This document shows, piece by piece, positions 1-6,365 of a stretch of DNA of 8,155 bases. Source of the stretch: Verrucomicrobiales bacterium. GTDB taxonomy: Bacteria; Verrucomicrobiota; Verrucomicrobiia; Verrucomicrobiales; DEV007. Under the pieces are notes generated by a model that was not told the DNA's origin, did not search any database, and was given only the letters and a program-made list of their open reading frames with translations. Where the stretch lies: positions 1 through 8,155 of the forward strand of contig JALRFZ010000364.1 in assembly GCA_023253615.1 (NCBI GenBank). The letters run 5' to 3'. The translations under genes were made by a program, and so were the position numbers. Within the stretch, counting starts at the first letter, position 1. Each line of letters starts with the position of its first letter.

Positions 1-9
1 GGAAGAAGT

Positions 10-59
10 GATCCAACCCTCTTGGGTCTCCGATCCGACCCTGTTGGATCGGAGGCTCA
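10..59. promoter_or_regulatory. Tandem imperfect palindromes upstream of the sigma factor, operator-like
   Basis: Two related 19-mers, GATCCAACCCTCTTGGGTC (10-28) and GATCCGACCCTGTTGGATC (32-50), match at 16 of 19 positions and start 22 bases apart, about two helical turns. Each is an imperfect palindrome of the form GATCCRA-N5-TTGGRTC. Overlapping them, CTCCGATCC (28-36) and GGATCGGAG (46-54) form a perfect 9-bp stem that extends outward to 23-59 with two G-T pairs. The start of the next gene lies roughly 60 bases downstream, so a regulator-binding site for the sigma operon is the simplest reading. A hairpin ending an upstream gene is the alternative, but no T-tract follows. The window begins 9 bases earlier, so further copies could lie outside it. 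Confidence 0.5.
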
Positions 60-116
60 GGCGAAAAGACCGTGTCGAGATTTCATCCGTCGGACCGTAG
101 TATCCGCGGTCCCTTC

Positions 117-632
117 ATGCTGCCGCCCGAAACCATCGCCGCCGTCCTCCTCGCCGAGCGTCTCCCGCTGACGGCTTATTTCGCCTCGGTCACGCGCGAC
201 TTCCATCTTGCCGAGGATGTCTTCCAGGAGGTCTCGGTGAAGGCGGTGGGACGGGCCGCGGAATTCGAATCTCCGGCCCATGTCGTCAACTGGTCGCGCG
301 TCGCGGGACGGAACCGCTCCATCGATCTCCTCCGCGCCCGCGACGGTCGTTATGTGGGATTGAGCGAAGCCATGCTCGCCACTCTCGCGGCGGAATGGCC
401 GGAGCAGGCCGAGTCCGATCCGATGCAGGAGGCCCTGCGCCTCTGCCTTGAGCCGCTCACGCCGAACAACCGCGAGCTGCTGCGACTGCGTTACTTCGAA
501 CGTCGCTCCTGCGCCGAGGTCGCGGCGATCATGGGCAAGAAGATCGAAACCGTTTACCAGGCCCTCACCCGATTGCATCGGGCGCTGGGCGATTGCCTGC
601 GACACAGGATGACTCAAGAGGCTTCATCATGA
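117..632 (+). CDS. ECF-type RNA polymerase sigma factor (sigma-70 family)
   Basis: This is an extracytoplasmic-function sigma factor, which directs RNA polymerase to a small set of promoters. With the ATG at 117 it is 171 residues, usual for the class. Sigma region 2 covers about residues 17-80, with the helix around HLAEDVFQEVSVKA and the tract NWSRVAGRNRSIDLLRAR. Region 4 covers about residues 107-161 (LTPNNRELLRLRYFERRSCAEVAAIMGKKIETVYQ in pieces), with a helix-turn-helix over the last part. The frame is open further upstream to a GTG at 72 (186 residues). I prefer the ATG because the extra 15 codons have lower third-position GC and sigma homology begins just after it; neither start has a good ribosome-binding site. 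Its stop overlaps the start of the next gene (ATGA, 629-632), so the two are co-transcribed and probably translationally coupled. The target regulon cannot be read from this window. Confidence 0.9.
   Translation: MLPPETIAAVLLAERLPLTAYFASVTRDFHLAEDVFQEVSVKAVGRAAEFESPAHVVNWSRVAGRNRSIDLLRARDGRYVGLSEAMLATLAAEWPEQAESDPMQEALRLCLEPLTPNNRELLRLRYFERRSCAEVAAIMGKKIETVYQALTRLHRALGDCLRHRMTQEASS
616..621 (+). promoter_or_regulatory. Ribosome binding site of the anti-sigma gene
   Basis: AAGAGG lies 7 bases before the ATG at 629, inside the end of the sigma gene. It decides the start of the next gene at 629 rather than at the earlier in-frame ATG at 593, and it is the only convincing Shine-Dalgarno-like motif in the window. 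Confidence 0.55.
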
Positions 633-1573
633 CCGATCCCGAATTTCTTGAGCGAATCATCCGCTATCAGGACGGCGCTCTTTCGCCCGTCGAAATCGAA
701 GACTTCGAACGCGCCCTGCGGGAAGACCCGGAGCGCCGGAAGCATTTCGCCGAATGGCAACTGCGCTCGATGGCGCTGCACGATCATTTCCGGCAGGAGG
801 CCTTCCGGGTGCCCGCTCCGACTCCGGCGCGAGGGCGCCCTCATCGCCTTTCCTTGCGCCCCATCGTCGCCGCGGCGGCGGGACTCGTCATCGGGCTTTT
901 CGGTGCCACGGTCGTATGGGCGATCTCGACGCCCGAGTGGATCGCGACGGCCTCGCGGGTCAGCGGACTCGGAGACGCTGGATTCGAGGACGGAAGCGCG
1001 GGACCGATCGACACCGGTTTCCCCAAGACGACGGGCCGTTGGTCGGGAGACGAGGCCACCCTCGTCGATCTCGAGGGTGGGCGTGTTTTGCGGTTTGTTA
1101 GTCCCGGAGCCGACGAGGCGGTGCCTGGTGGACGGGCCATTTCCTGCGATGTCTTCCAGATCGTCGATCTCCGCTCGCTGCGCGCGGTGGAGTCAGGCGA
1201 AGGCGAAGCGATGCTCGAGCTCTCGGCGAACTTCCGCGATGGGCGCGCGGCCGGGACGCAGCCCTCGGTCACCTTCATGGTGCAGATCTTTTTGTTCCCG
1301 GGCGATCCCGCGATCCTCCATCAGGCCTGGCCGAACAATCTTGGAGAAGCTCTCGCGAGCGGGGCGGCCTTTGTCCACACGATGGGGGAGGTGAAACCGG
1401 AATGGCACCGTCTCGGCGCGAAATGCCTCGTCCCGCCCGGAGCTGATTTTGCCGTGATCCAGCTCGCCGCCCGGCCGAATCTGCGTCCGGCGGACTTGGA
1501 ATCGCTCTACGCCGACGCGGTCGCCCTGACCTTGACGACCCGGCCCGATCTGCCGGTGAAGGTGGTGGAGTAG
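629..1573 (+). CDS. Single-pass membrane anti-sigma factor with a large exported domain
   Basis: A 314-residue protein encoded directly after the sigma factor, overlapping it by 4 bases. Residues 1-60 form a charged helical cytoplasmic part (FLERIIRYQDGALSPVEIEDFE, then HFAEWQLRSMALHDHF), as in the N-terminus of anti-sigma proteins that hold a sigma factor at the membrane. The zinc-binding HxxxCxxC motif of the ZAS class is absent. A Pro-rich basic linker leads to one membrane helix at about 78-100 (PIVAAAAGLVIGLFGATVVW). Residues 105-314 would lie outside the cytoplasm. They look beta-rich, starting with a GFEDGSAGP...RWSGD segment reminiscent of galactose-binding or jelly-roll folds, and hold the protein's only two cysteines (173, 266), which could form a disulfide. 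The anti-sigma role is inferred from gene order and topology; the ligand is unknown. An earlier ATG at 593 is in frame but lies within the sigma gene. Confidence 0.8.
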   Translation: MTDPEFLERIIRYQDGALSPVEIEDFERALREDPERRKHFAEWQLRSMALHDHFRQEAFRVPAPTPARGRPHRLSLRPIVAAAAGLVIGLFGATVVWAISTPEWIATASRVSGLGDAGFEDGSAGPIDTGFPKTTGRWSGDEATLVDLEGGRVLRFVSPGADEAVPGGRAISCDVFQIVDLRSLRAVESGEGEAMLELSANFRDGRAAGTQPSVTFMVQIFLFPGDPAILHQAWPNNLGEALASGAAFVHTMGEVKPEWHRLGAKCLVPPGADFAVIQLAARPNLRPADLESLYADAVALTLTTRPDLPVKVVE

Positions 1574-1579
1574 GGGGAA

Positions 1580-1612
1580 GGGACGGGGCGAGGGAACCGG
1601 CCCGTCTCTTTC
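1580..1612 (+). terminator. Probable terminator of the sigma/anti-sigma operon
   Basis: GGGACGGG (1580-1587) pairs with CCCGTCTC (1601-1608) through eight positions including one G-T, with a 13-base loop. A pyrimidine run with TTT follows. It starts 7 bases after the anti-sigma stop codon. The T-tract is short, so termination may be partial. Confidence 0.5.
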
Positions 1613-1661
1613 CGCCTTCTTGCAATTTTCCGGATCGTGGCCAGCGTAACGTCTCCCGGAG

Positions 1662-4214
1662 ATGCATGGCGGACTGGACAAAGCCTTCGAAGGATTCGGG
1701 AGCGGATTGCGACTCCCGGACCTCTGGCAGCGCGAGGCCATCGCCGCTCTCGCGGGTGGCGAGGATGTGATCGTTTCGGCGCCGACCGGTGCGGGAAAGA
1801 CTTTCATTTTCGAGAGCCTCGTCACCGGACGGAAGTTCCCGACGGGTGGTCGTCAGGTCGTCTACACGGTGCCCACGCGAGCCCTTGCGAATGAAAAATG
1901 GCGGGAGTGGAAGCGGCTCGGCTGGAAAGTCGGCATTGCCACGGGCGATCTCACCGAGGATCCCGGGGCGCCGGTACTCGTGGCAACACTGGAGACGCAG
2001 CGCGAGCGTTTCCTCGCCGGCGAGGGGCCGCAATTGCTGGTGATCGACGAATACCAGATGATCGGCGACCGCCAGCGCGGGCTGAACTATGAACTGGCCG
2101 TGGCGCTTGCTCCGGCGACGACGAGGCTCCTCCTTCTCAGCGGCAGTGTCGCGAATCCCGGCGAGGTCGCGGCCTGGCTGCGGCGGCTCGGGCGTCCCGT
2201 CCGCGTCGTCGAGACGGACGAGCGTCCCGTGCCGCTGGACGAGGTGCCGGTGGAGGGGATGCCCCGCGTCGCGCCGCCGAAATACACGAATTTCTGGCAC
2301 CGGCTGGCGCTCGGGGTGCTGCTCTCGCAGGCGGGACCGCTGCTGATTTTCGCTCCGCATCGCCGCGCCGCGGAAAAGATCGCGAAAAAGATCGCGGAGG
2401 TCCTGCCGGAGGACGACCCGGTGCGGTTCGGGGAGAAGAGGCTCGAGCAGGCCTGCTCGCCGGGGCTCGCGAAGCTGCTGCGCAAGCGGGTCGCCTACCA
2501 TCACAGCGGGCTCACCTACGCGGAGCGTGCCGCGATCCTCGAGCCGCTCGCGAAGGCGGGGCAGCTGCGCGTCATCGTGGCGACGATGGGGCTGGCGGCG
2601 GGGATCAATTTTTCTGTGCGATCGGTCTTCGTCGCCGGCACGAGCTATCAGGACGGCCCCTTCGAGCGCGAGGTTGCCCCCGACGAGCTCTTGCAGATGT
2701 TCGGCCGGGCGGGACGGCGCGGGCTCGACGAGACCGGCTTCATCGTTTGCGGGCGCGACAGCCCGAGGTTGGCCGATGCCAGGCCCCTGCACCTGCGCCG
2801 TCACAACGAGCTCGATTGGCCGACCCTGATCCGGAGGATGGATCTCGCCGCCCGGCGGGGACAGGCCCCTCTCGCCGCCGCCCGCGAGCTGCGCGACCGA
2901 CTTTTCTCCGTGCAGACTCTCGCGCTCGGCTTTCGACCCGGAGGCGGAGGTGAAGCCGATGCCGCGGCCGAGGCCCTGCGCTCCGGGACCGGGCTTTTCG
3001 ATCTGAAACCCTTTCGCGACGAGGTCCTCAATGGTGACGGCGGGTGGGAGCTCCGCCGCCCCGATCGCGAGGTGACCGCACCCCTGGGCGAAGCCCTCGT
3101 CCGCCACGGCGAGCGCTGGAGCCAGGCCGGGAGCGATCCGGAGCGGGTGCGTCCGCTCCTCCCGGCGGGGACGCGACTGGCGCGTCTCGATGAAAAAGGG
3201 CGGGGGCCGCGGCGCTACGGGCTCGAGATGGTGGTGGCCACGGCGGCGCGGGAGGGCGGATACCAGCTCACCCAGCCGGCGCGGCGACTCTCCGGGGAAG
3301 GATCGCGGCAGGCTCGCTATACCTTTGACGAGGCGGCCGGGCTCCTCCCGGAATTGTTCCGCGAAGCGCTCGCCCCGGCGCGTGTGCTGGGGCTCGTCGA
3401 TCGCGGATCGAATCTCGCCCTTCTCGCCGACCTCGATGCGGTGGCGGTCGCGGTCTATCGCGACGAAGCGGGACGCGCCCTCGTCGATCCCCCGGTGCGG
3501 CGGGTCGAGATCGAGGCCGAGACGCATTTCACCGACTCGGATTCAGGCGGCTCCTTCGAGCCCGTGCCCGGTAGTCCCGCCCACAGTTGGCGGAGGCTGG
3601 GGCTGATCGACGGGGAGGGGCGGCCCACCACCAGAGGGTCGATTTTCAGCCTCTTCCAGGGCGGCGAGGGACTCGCCATCGCGGCGTCGCTGGAGGATCC
3701 CTCGTATCCCGTCGAGGATCTCGTCGTGCATCTGGCGAATCTCCGCGCGGGCCACCGCTTCGACCTCGAGGCGATCCCCGGGATGGAGACGATCGTGGAT
3801 TCCGGGGGCAGCGAACGCCTCGCGGCGGCTTGCCGCCGGGCCTATGGACCGGTCGATTACGAGGGGTATCTTTCCCTCGGATTGCCCACGCATTACGGCG
3901 AAGGGGCGGCCGAGGTCGTGGGGCTGCTCGTCGCGGGTAAACTCGGCCATCTCACGGGCCGCGGTCTGCCCCTCGATTTCGGACCCGGCGACGTCGAACG
4001 TGCCCTCGTCGAATGGCTCAGTCTGCTGCGTCATCTCCGCAACGCCCCGGATCCCGGCGAGGCGGCGGGCGCGCGTTGGGTCGATTTGAAGAACGCGGCC
4101 CGGGAGGAACTCGCCCGCCACGGACGCCGCGCGCCCCTCGTCGATCTCCCGGAGCTGCCCGTCACCGTGCTGCAGCGCCCGACCCGCCGTGGCATCGCCT
4201 CTACCGGTCTTTGA
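1662..4214 (+). CDS. Ski2-like DExH-box superfamily 2 helicase
   Basis: An 850-residue ATP-dependent nucleic-acid helicase. Motifs in order: DLWQREAI (20-27) before Walker A APTGAGKT (40-47); motif Ia PTRALANEKW (71-80); VATLET (107-112); motif II DEYQ (129-132); motif III SGSVANP (160-166) where the family usually has SAT; IFAPHR (229-234); AYHHSGL (278-284), typical of Ski2/Mtr4/Hel308-type enzymes; motif V ATMGLAAGIN (307-316); motif VI QMFGRAGRRG (345-354). The RecA-like core ends near residue 370. The remaining 480 or so residues show no motif I recognise; winged-helix or ratchet domains would be expected in this family. A stop codon at 1647 leaves the ATG at 1662 as the only sensible start; GGAG abuts it too closely to be a normal ribosome-binding site. 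It stands alone between a terminator and a non-coding gap. Family membership does not tell whether the substrate is RNA or DNA. Confidence 0.92.
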   Translation: MHGGLDKAFEGFGSGLRLPDLWQREAIAALAGGEDVIVSAPTGAGKTFIFESLVTGRKFPTGGRQVVYTVPTRALANEKWREWKRLGWKVGIATGDLTEDPGAPVLVATLETQRERFLAGEGPQLLVIDEYQMIGDRQRGLNYELAVALAPATTRLLLLSGSVANPGEVAAWLRRLGRPVRVVETDERPVPLDEVPVEGMPRVAPPKYTNFWHRLALGVLLSQAGPLLIFAPHRRAAEKIAKKIAEVLPEDDPVRFGEKRLEQACSPGLAKLLRKRVAYHHSGLTYAERAAILEPLAKAGQLRVIVATMGLAAGINFSVRSVFVAGTSYQDGPFEREVAPDELLQMFGRAGRRGLDETGFIVCGRDSPRLADARPLHLRRHNELDWPTLIRRMDLAARRGQAPLAAARELRDRLFSVQTLALGFRPGGGGEADAAAEALRSGTGLFDLKPFRDEVLNGDGGWELRRPDREVTAPLGEALVRHGERWSQAGSDPERVRPLLPAGTRLARLDEKGRGPRRYGLEMVVATAAREGGYQLTQPARRLSGEGSRQARYTFDEAAGLLPELFREALAPARVLGLVDRGSNLALLADLDAVAVAVYRDEAGRALVDPPVRRVEIEAETHFTDSDSGGSFEPVPGSPAHSWRRLGLIDGEGRPTTRGSIFSLFQGGEGLAIAASLEDPSYPVEDLVVHLANLRAGHRFDLEAIPGMETIVDSGGSERLAAACRRAYGPVDYEGYLSLGLPTHYGEGAAEVVGLLVAGKLGHLTGRGLPLDFGPGDVERALVEWLSLLRHLRNAPDPGEAAGARWVDLKNAAREELARHGRRAPLVDLPELPVTVLQRPTRRGIASTGL

Positions 4215-4336
4215 TCGGAATTCGTCCTCTTGCCGCAAATGGCGGCGAGGTCCATCTGATCGATTCTTGAAGATTTGGAATCGATGACAATCGTTGCAGA
4301 CCAGGGTGGGGTTTCGGGTTGTAGACAAAGCCTGTC
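4215..4336. other. Intergenic gap with two small inverted repeats
   Basis: No gene was found here. GCCGC (4232-4236) pairs with GCGGC (4242-4246) shortly after the helicase stop, without a T-tract, so it is a poor terminator. ATCGATTC (4259-4266) and GAATCGAT (4278-4285) form a perfect 8-bp inverted repeat with an 11-base AT-rich spacer, about 50 bases before the next start; this could be a regulator site or an RNA hairpin. I see no convincing -35/-10 pair. Confidence 0.35.
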
Positions 4337-4924
4337 ATGAAGATCCCTTATTCGTACTCCCTTGTGGCGGTCTTGGCCGCCTTTGCCGGGATCGGTGTCT
4401 GGTTCCTCTCCGAAAAAGAGACGTCTCCGGATTCCGATCTTCTCACACGCCCCCAGGCCGTCGCAACCGTCGCAACCGGGCCTGTTCCTGCCGGAGATCC
4501 GCCGATCGTGCAAACGGTGGAGGGGGCCGGGTCCGGATCCGCGGTTTCCACCGGGAGCCAGGCGCGCGCCTGGCGGCATCTGCAAAAACTGCTCGCCGGA
4601 AAACAAGGTGTCGATGTGAACGGACTCTTCGACGCGGAGGAATTCCGCATCCATGCCGCCGCGGAGGAGGGCACCTTTGCCGGGGAAAACCCCAGGCAGG
4701 AGTTCGGGGTGACCTTCCGGGGCGACGGGGCCATCGGTCTCGATTCCCGAAGGTCCGCGAAATGGGATTGGTCGATGCGCACCGTCGGAACGGATGAGGC
4801 GGCATGGGAGCCCGTTTCGGCGACGCGGATGCAGCGCCGGATCGCACCCGGGGAATGCCACGAACTCGGCGCGGGCAATCCCGTCGACATCACCGGGGCG
4901 CTGCTCGCCAACCGCTACGAGTAG
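4337..4924 (+). CDS. N-terminally anchored exported protein, apparently cut short by an in-frame stop
   Basis: The open part encodes 195 residues with no family I recognise. Residues 5-24 form a hydrophobic segment (SLVAVLAAFAGIGVWFL) after a short Lys-containing start; no AxA-type cleavage site follows, so it is more likely an anchor than a cleaved signal. Residues 25-75 are a Pro/Ser/Thr/Gly-rich linker. The rest (about 76-195) looks like a folded, partly beta-rich domain. The TAG at 4922-4924 falls in the middle of what reads as continuous protein: the same frame continues DYQPGESRLIRVRVKNLSDA, meets a TAA at 4985, then runs to a TGA at 5111. The gene most likely once encoded about 258 residues (4337-5113). 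There is no Shine-Dalgarno motif. Whether the short product is made or useful is unknown; a sequencing error is the other explanation. Confidence 0.6.
   Translation: MKIPYSYSLVAVLAAFAGIGVWFLSEKETSPDSDLLTRPQAVATVATGPVPAGDPPIVQTVEGAGSGSAVSTGSQARAWRHLQKLLAGKQGVDVNGLFDAEEFRIHAAAEEGTFAGENPRQEFGVTFRGDGAIGLDSRRSAKWDWSMRTVGTDEAAWEPVSATRMQRRIAPGECHELGAGNPVDITGALLANRYE
4459..4476 (+). repeat. Two tandem copies of a 9-bp unit inside the linker
   Basis: CGTCGCAAC is repeated exactly twice (4459-4467, 4468-4476), keeping the frame and encoding Val-Ala-Thr twice in the low-complexity linker. It looks like simple slippage expansion. Confidence 0.6.
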
Positions 4925-5113
4925 GATTACCAGCCCGGCGAATCGCGGCTCATCCGCGTGCGGGTGAAGAATCTCTCCGACGCCTAACGCCGCAGCCTGC
5001 GCTCGACAGCGCTCGTCCGCGTGAGCTCGACGATCGATCCTTCCGCGAAGGATCTGGGTTCGGCGAAGATCACCCTCCGGCCCGCCGTGCCTCCGGTGCG
5101 GACGAGGCCCTGA
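4925..5113 (+). pseudogene. In-frame 3' continuation of the interrupted gene
   Basis: After the TAG at 4922 the same frame encodes 20 residues (DYQPGESRLIRVRVKNLSDA), a TAA at 4985-4987, 41 more residues, and a TGA at 5111-5113. Third codon positions stay strongly G/C, as in the intact genes, and the residues (alternating hydrophobic strands such as LIRVRV and STALVRVSS) look like real protein rather than the Arg/Pro-rich text of the shadow frames. A hairpin terminator begins 16 bases after the TGA, where a full-length gene would end. Both internal stops are one base away from TAC (Tyr). I read this as the original C-terminus of the preceding gene. Confidence 0.55.
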
Positions 5114-5129
5114 AAAACCCGCCTATCCG

Positions 5130-5168
5130 GAAGCCCGGCGTCGCGGCCTGCGTCGCCGGGCTTCTTCA
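5130..5168 (+). terminator. Rho-independent terminator after the interrupted gene
   Basis: GAAGCCCGGCG (5130-5140) and CGCCGGGCTTC (5154-5164) form a perfect 11-bp GC-rich stem with a 13-base loop, followed by TTCATT. The U-tract is imperfect but the stem is the longest perfect one in the window. An AAAAA run at 5113-5117 lies upstream and could give some termination on the other strand. Confidence 0.7.
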
Positions 5169-5329
5169 TTCCGTCCGATGCCCGGTGATCCACCCCGTCC
5201 GCGGCGTGCATCCGTGCATCCGGTGGCCGCATTTCAGGATTGACCCCGGCCCGGCGGCCCTGCAAACTCCCGGGAAAGTCGAACGGCTCCGGTCGGGCCG
5301 CTGTCTTTTGGTAATCCACCCATGCTGCC
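5169..5329. other. Non-coding gap before the thioredoxin-like gene
   Basis: No gene was found. The gap holds a small palindrome GGTGATCCACC (5184-5194) and two tandem copies of CGTGCATC (5205-5212, 5213-5220). The promoter of the next gene must lie here, but I cannot identify a convincing -35/-10 pair. Confidence 0.3.
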
Positions 5330-6049
5330 ATGATCACGATTCTTCCCCGATTGGGTTTCATCCTTCTCATCTGCGCCGCCAGCCTCTCCGCGGCCAACGC
5401 CCGGACCTGGACGAACCAGGCCGGAAAAACCATCGAAGCCGATTTCGTCTCCCTGAAAGGCGATACCCTCGTCCTCAAAGGGGCCAATGGAAAAACCTAC
5501 GAGATCCCTCTCGCGTCCCTCAGCGAGGCCGATCAGACCTTTGCCAGAGAGCAGGGATCGGCCGCTCCGGCCTCCGCCGGCGCGCCATCGGTCTTCAAGG
5601 AGACGATGGATGGCAAGCTCGTCGCGGTCGACGGGAGGCGGGTCTCCAAATACGAAATGGCCGAAGAGCCCCAGTACTACGCGTTCTATTTCTCGGCGGC
5701 TTGGTGCGGCCCGTGCAAGGCCTTCACGCCGAATCTGATTTCCTTCTACAACGGGAGTGACGGAGCCAAAAAGACCTTCGAAATCATCTTCATGAGCCGC
5801 GACCGTTCCGAGGGTGAAATGGAGGAATACATGACCGCGGACAAGATGCCTTGGCCCGCGGTGCGCTTCCGCGACGCCGACCGCATCGACGAGATCACGA
5901 AATACATGGGTCGTGGCATTCCCTGCCTCGTCCTCGTCGATCGCGAGGGCAAAATCATTGCCGACAGCTATGTGGACGGCCAATATCGGGGGCCGACCTC
6001 GGTGATGGAGAAAATGAAGGAGCTCTCCCAGGCCACCGCATCGCGGTAA
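5330..6049 (+). CDS. Exported SHD1-domain / thioredoxin-like (nucleoredoxin-type) protein
   Basis: A 239-residue secreted or periplasmic protein. Residues 1-24 are a signal peptide ending in ANA before Arg25. Residues 25-75 match the SHD1 (SLA1 homology 1) pattern: RTWTNQAGKTIEADFVSL, a GDTLVLK strand, and KTYEIPLASLSEADQ. This small beta-barrel is often attached to exported proteins in Verrucomicrobiota and Planctomycetota. After a short Ala/Pro linker, residues 88-239 form a thioredoxin fold with active site WCGPC (125-129), a nucleoredoxin/tryparedoxin-like stretch (MSRDRSEGEMEEYM, then MPWPAVRF) and the cis-proline loop GIPCLVLVD with Pro198. Cys199 directly after the cis-proline is unusual and would sit close to the redox pair. 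A thiol-disulfide exchange role outside the cytoplasm is likely; the partner is unknown. The start is an ATG without a Shine-Dalgarno motif. It appears to be a single-gene unit, ending 37 bases before a strong terminator. Confidence 0.88.
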   Translation: MITILPRLGFILLICAASLSAANARTWTNQAGKTIEADFVSLKGDTLVLKGANGKTYEIPLASLSEADQTFAREQGSAAPASAGAPSVFKETMDGKLVAVDGRRVSKYEMAEEPQYYAFYFSAAWCGPCKAFTPNLISFYNGSDGAKKTFEIIFMSRDRSEGEMEEYMTADKMPWPAVRFRDADRIDEITKYMGRGIPCLVLVDREGKIIADSYVDGQYRGPTSVMEKMKELSQATASR

Positions 6050-6086
6050 GAAGAAAGGCTCCGCACGCCCGCGCATCCGGGAACGA

Positions 6087-6127
6087 AAAAGGGGCCCGGA
6101 CGATCCGACGGATCGCGAGCCCCTTTT
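6087..6127. terminator. Nested bidirectional terminator between convergent genes
   Basis: AAAAGGGGC (6087-6095) and GCCCCTTTT (6119-6127) form a perfect 9-bp outer stem. Inside it, CGATCC (6101-6106) and GGATCG (6110-6115) form a second 6-bp stem with a 3-base loop. On the plus strand it ends in TTTT after the thioredoxin-like gene; on the minus strand in TTTTT after the small lipoprotein gene. Its position between converging genes fits termination from both sides. Confidence 0.8.
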
Positions 6128-6207
6128 GCCAGGGTCCGTATCCGGCGGCCGTCCTCCGCGCGCGGGGCGGGGAGGATCTTCCGGCCGACCGGTCCGGGTT
6201 CGGGCGG

Positions 6208-6330
6208 TTACTTCGCGTAGACGACCGGAGCCGGTGCCGTCGGGTAGGCGGACTGCTTGTTCTTTTGGCCGCAGGCACCGAGGGTGAGGGCCACGAGAGC
6301 GAGGGCGAGGGAGAGGACGGTCAGTTTCAT
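6208..6330 (-). CDS. Small 40-residue lipoprotein
   Basis: A short minus-strand gene running from an ATG at 6330-6328 to a TAA at 6210-6208. It begins MKLTVLSLALALVALT and continues to a clear lipobox LGAC with the acylated cysteine at residue 20. The mature part is only 21 residues (CGQKNKQSAYPTAPAPVVYAK in outline): polar, then Pro/Ala-rich. The n-region with Lys2, the hydrophobic core and the lipobox are as expected for export by Sec and lipidation by Lgt/Lsp. Residue +2 is Gly, so outer-membrane sorting would be expected if Lol rules apply. The function is unknown; such tiny lipoproteins are common in this bacterial group. It converges on the thioredoxin-like gene, with a shared terminator about 80 bases downstream of its stop. 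The start lacks a Shine-Dalgarno motif. Its length makes it easy for gene finders to miss. Confidence 0.75.
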   Translation of the reverse strand: MKLTVLSLALALVALTLGACGQKNKQSAYPTAPAPVVYAK

Positions 6331-6365
6331 GTGTTCGTATAGGATGAGGATTCGGAGTTGGATTC

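Noticed and set aside
57..617. Minus-strand frame of 186 codons opposite the sigma factor
   Set aside because: The plus strand has recognisable sigma regions 2 and 4 and couples to the next gene; the antisense frame has no motif.
1275..3527. Long open frame of 750 codons on the minus strand, antisense to the helicase
   Set aside because: The protein is dominated by Arg, Pro and Gly with no motif, while the plus strand carries a full set of helicase motifs. Long antisense frames are expected opposite high-GC3 genes.
4922..4987. Pyrrolysine or other programmed recoding at the internal stops
   Set aside because: One stop is TAG and the other TAA, no downstream recoding element is evident, and both codons serve as ordinary stops for other genes in the window.
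5205..5220. CGTGCATC tandem pair as a CRISPR-like or phase-variation repeat
   Set aside because: Only two 8-base copies with no spacers, in a non-coding gap; likely incidental.
4804..5760. Plus-strand frame of 318 codons spanning the interrupted gene's end and the thioredoxin-like gene
   Set aside because: It crosses a strong terminator and overlaps two better-supported frames; its composition is Arg-rich shadow text.
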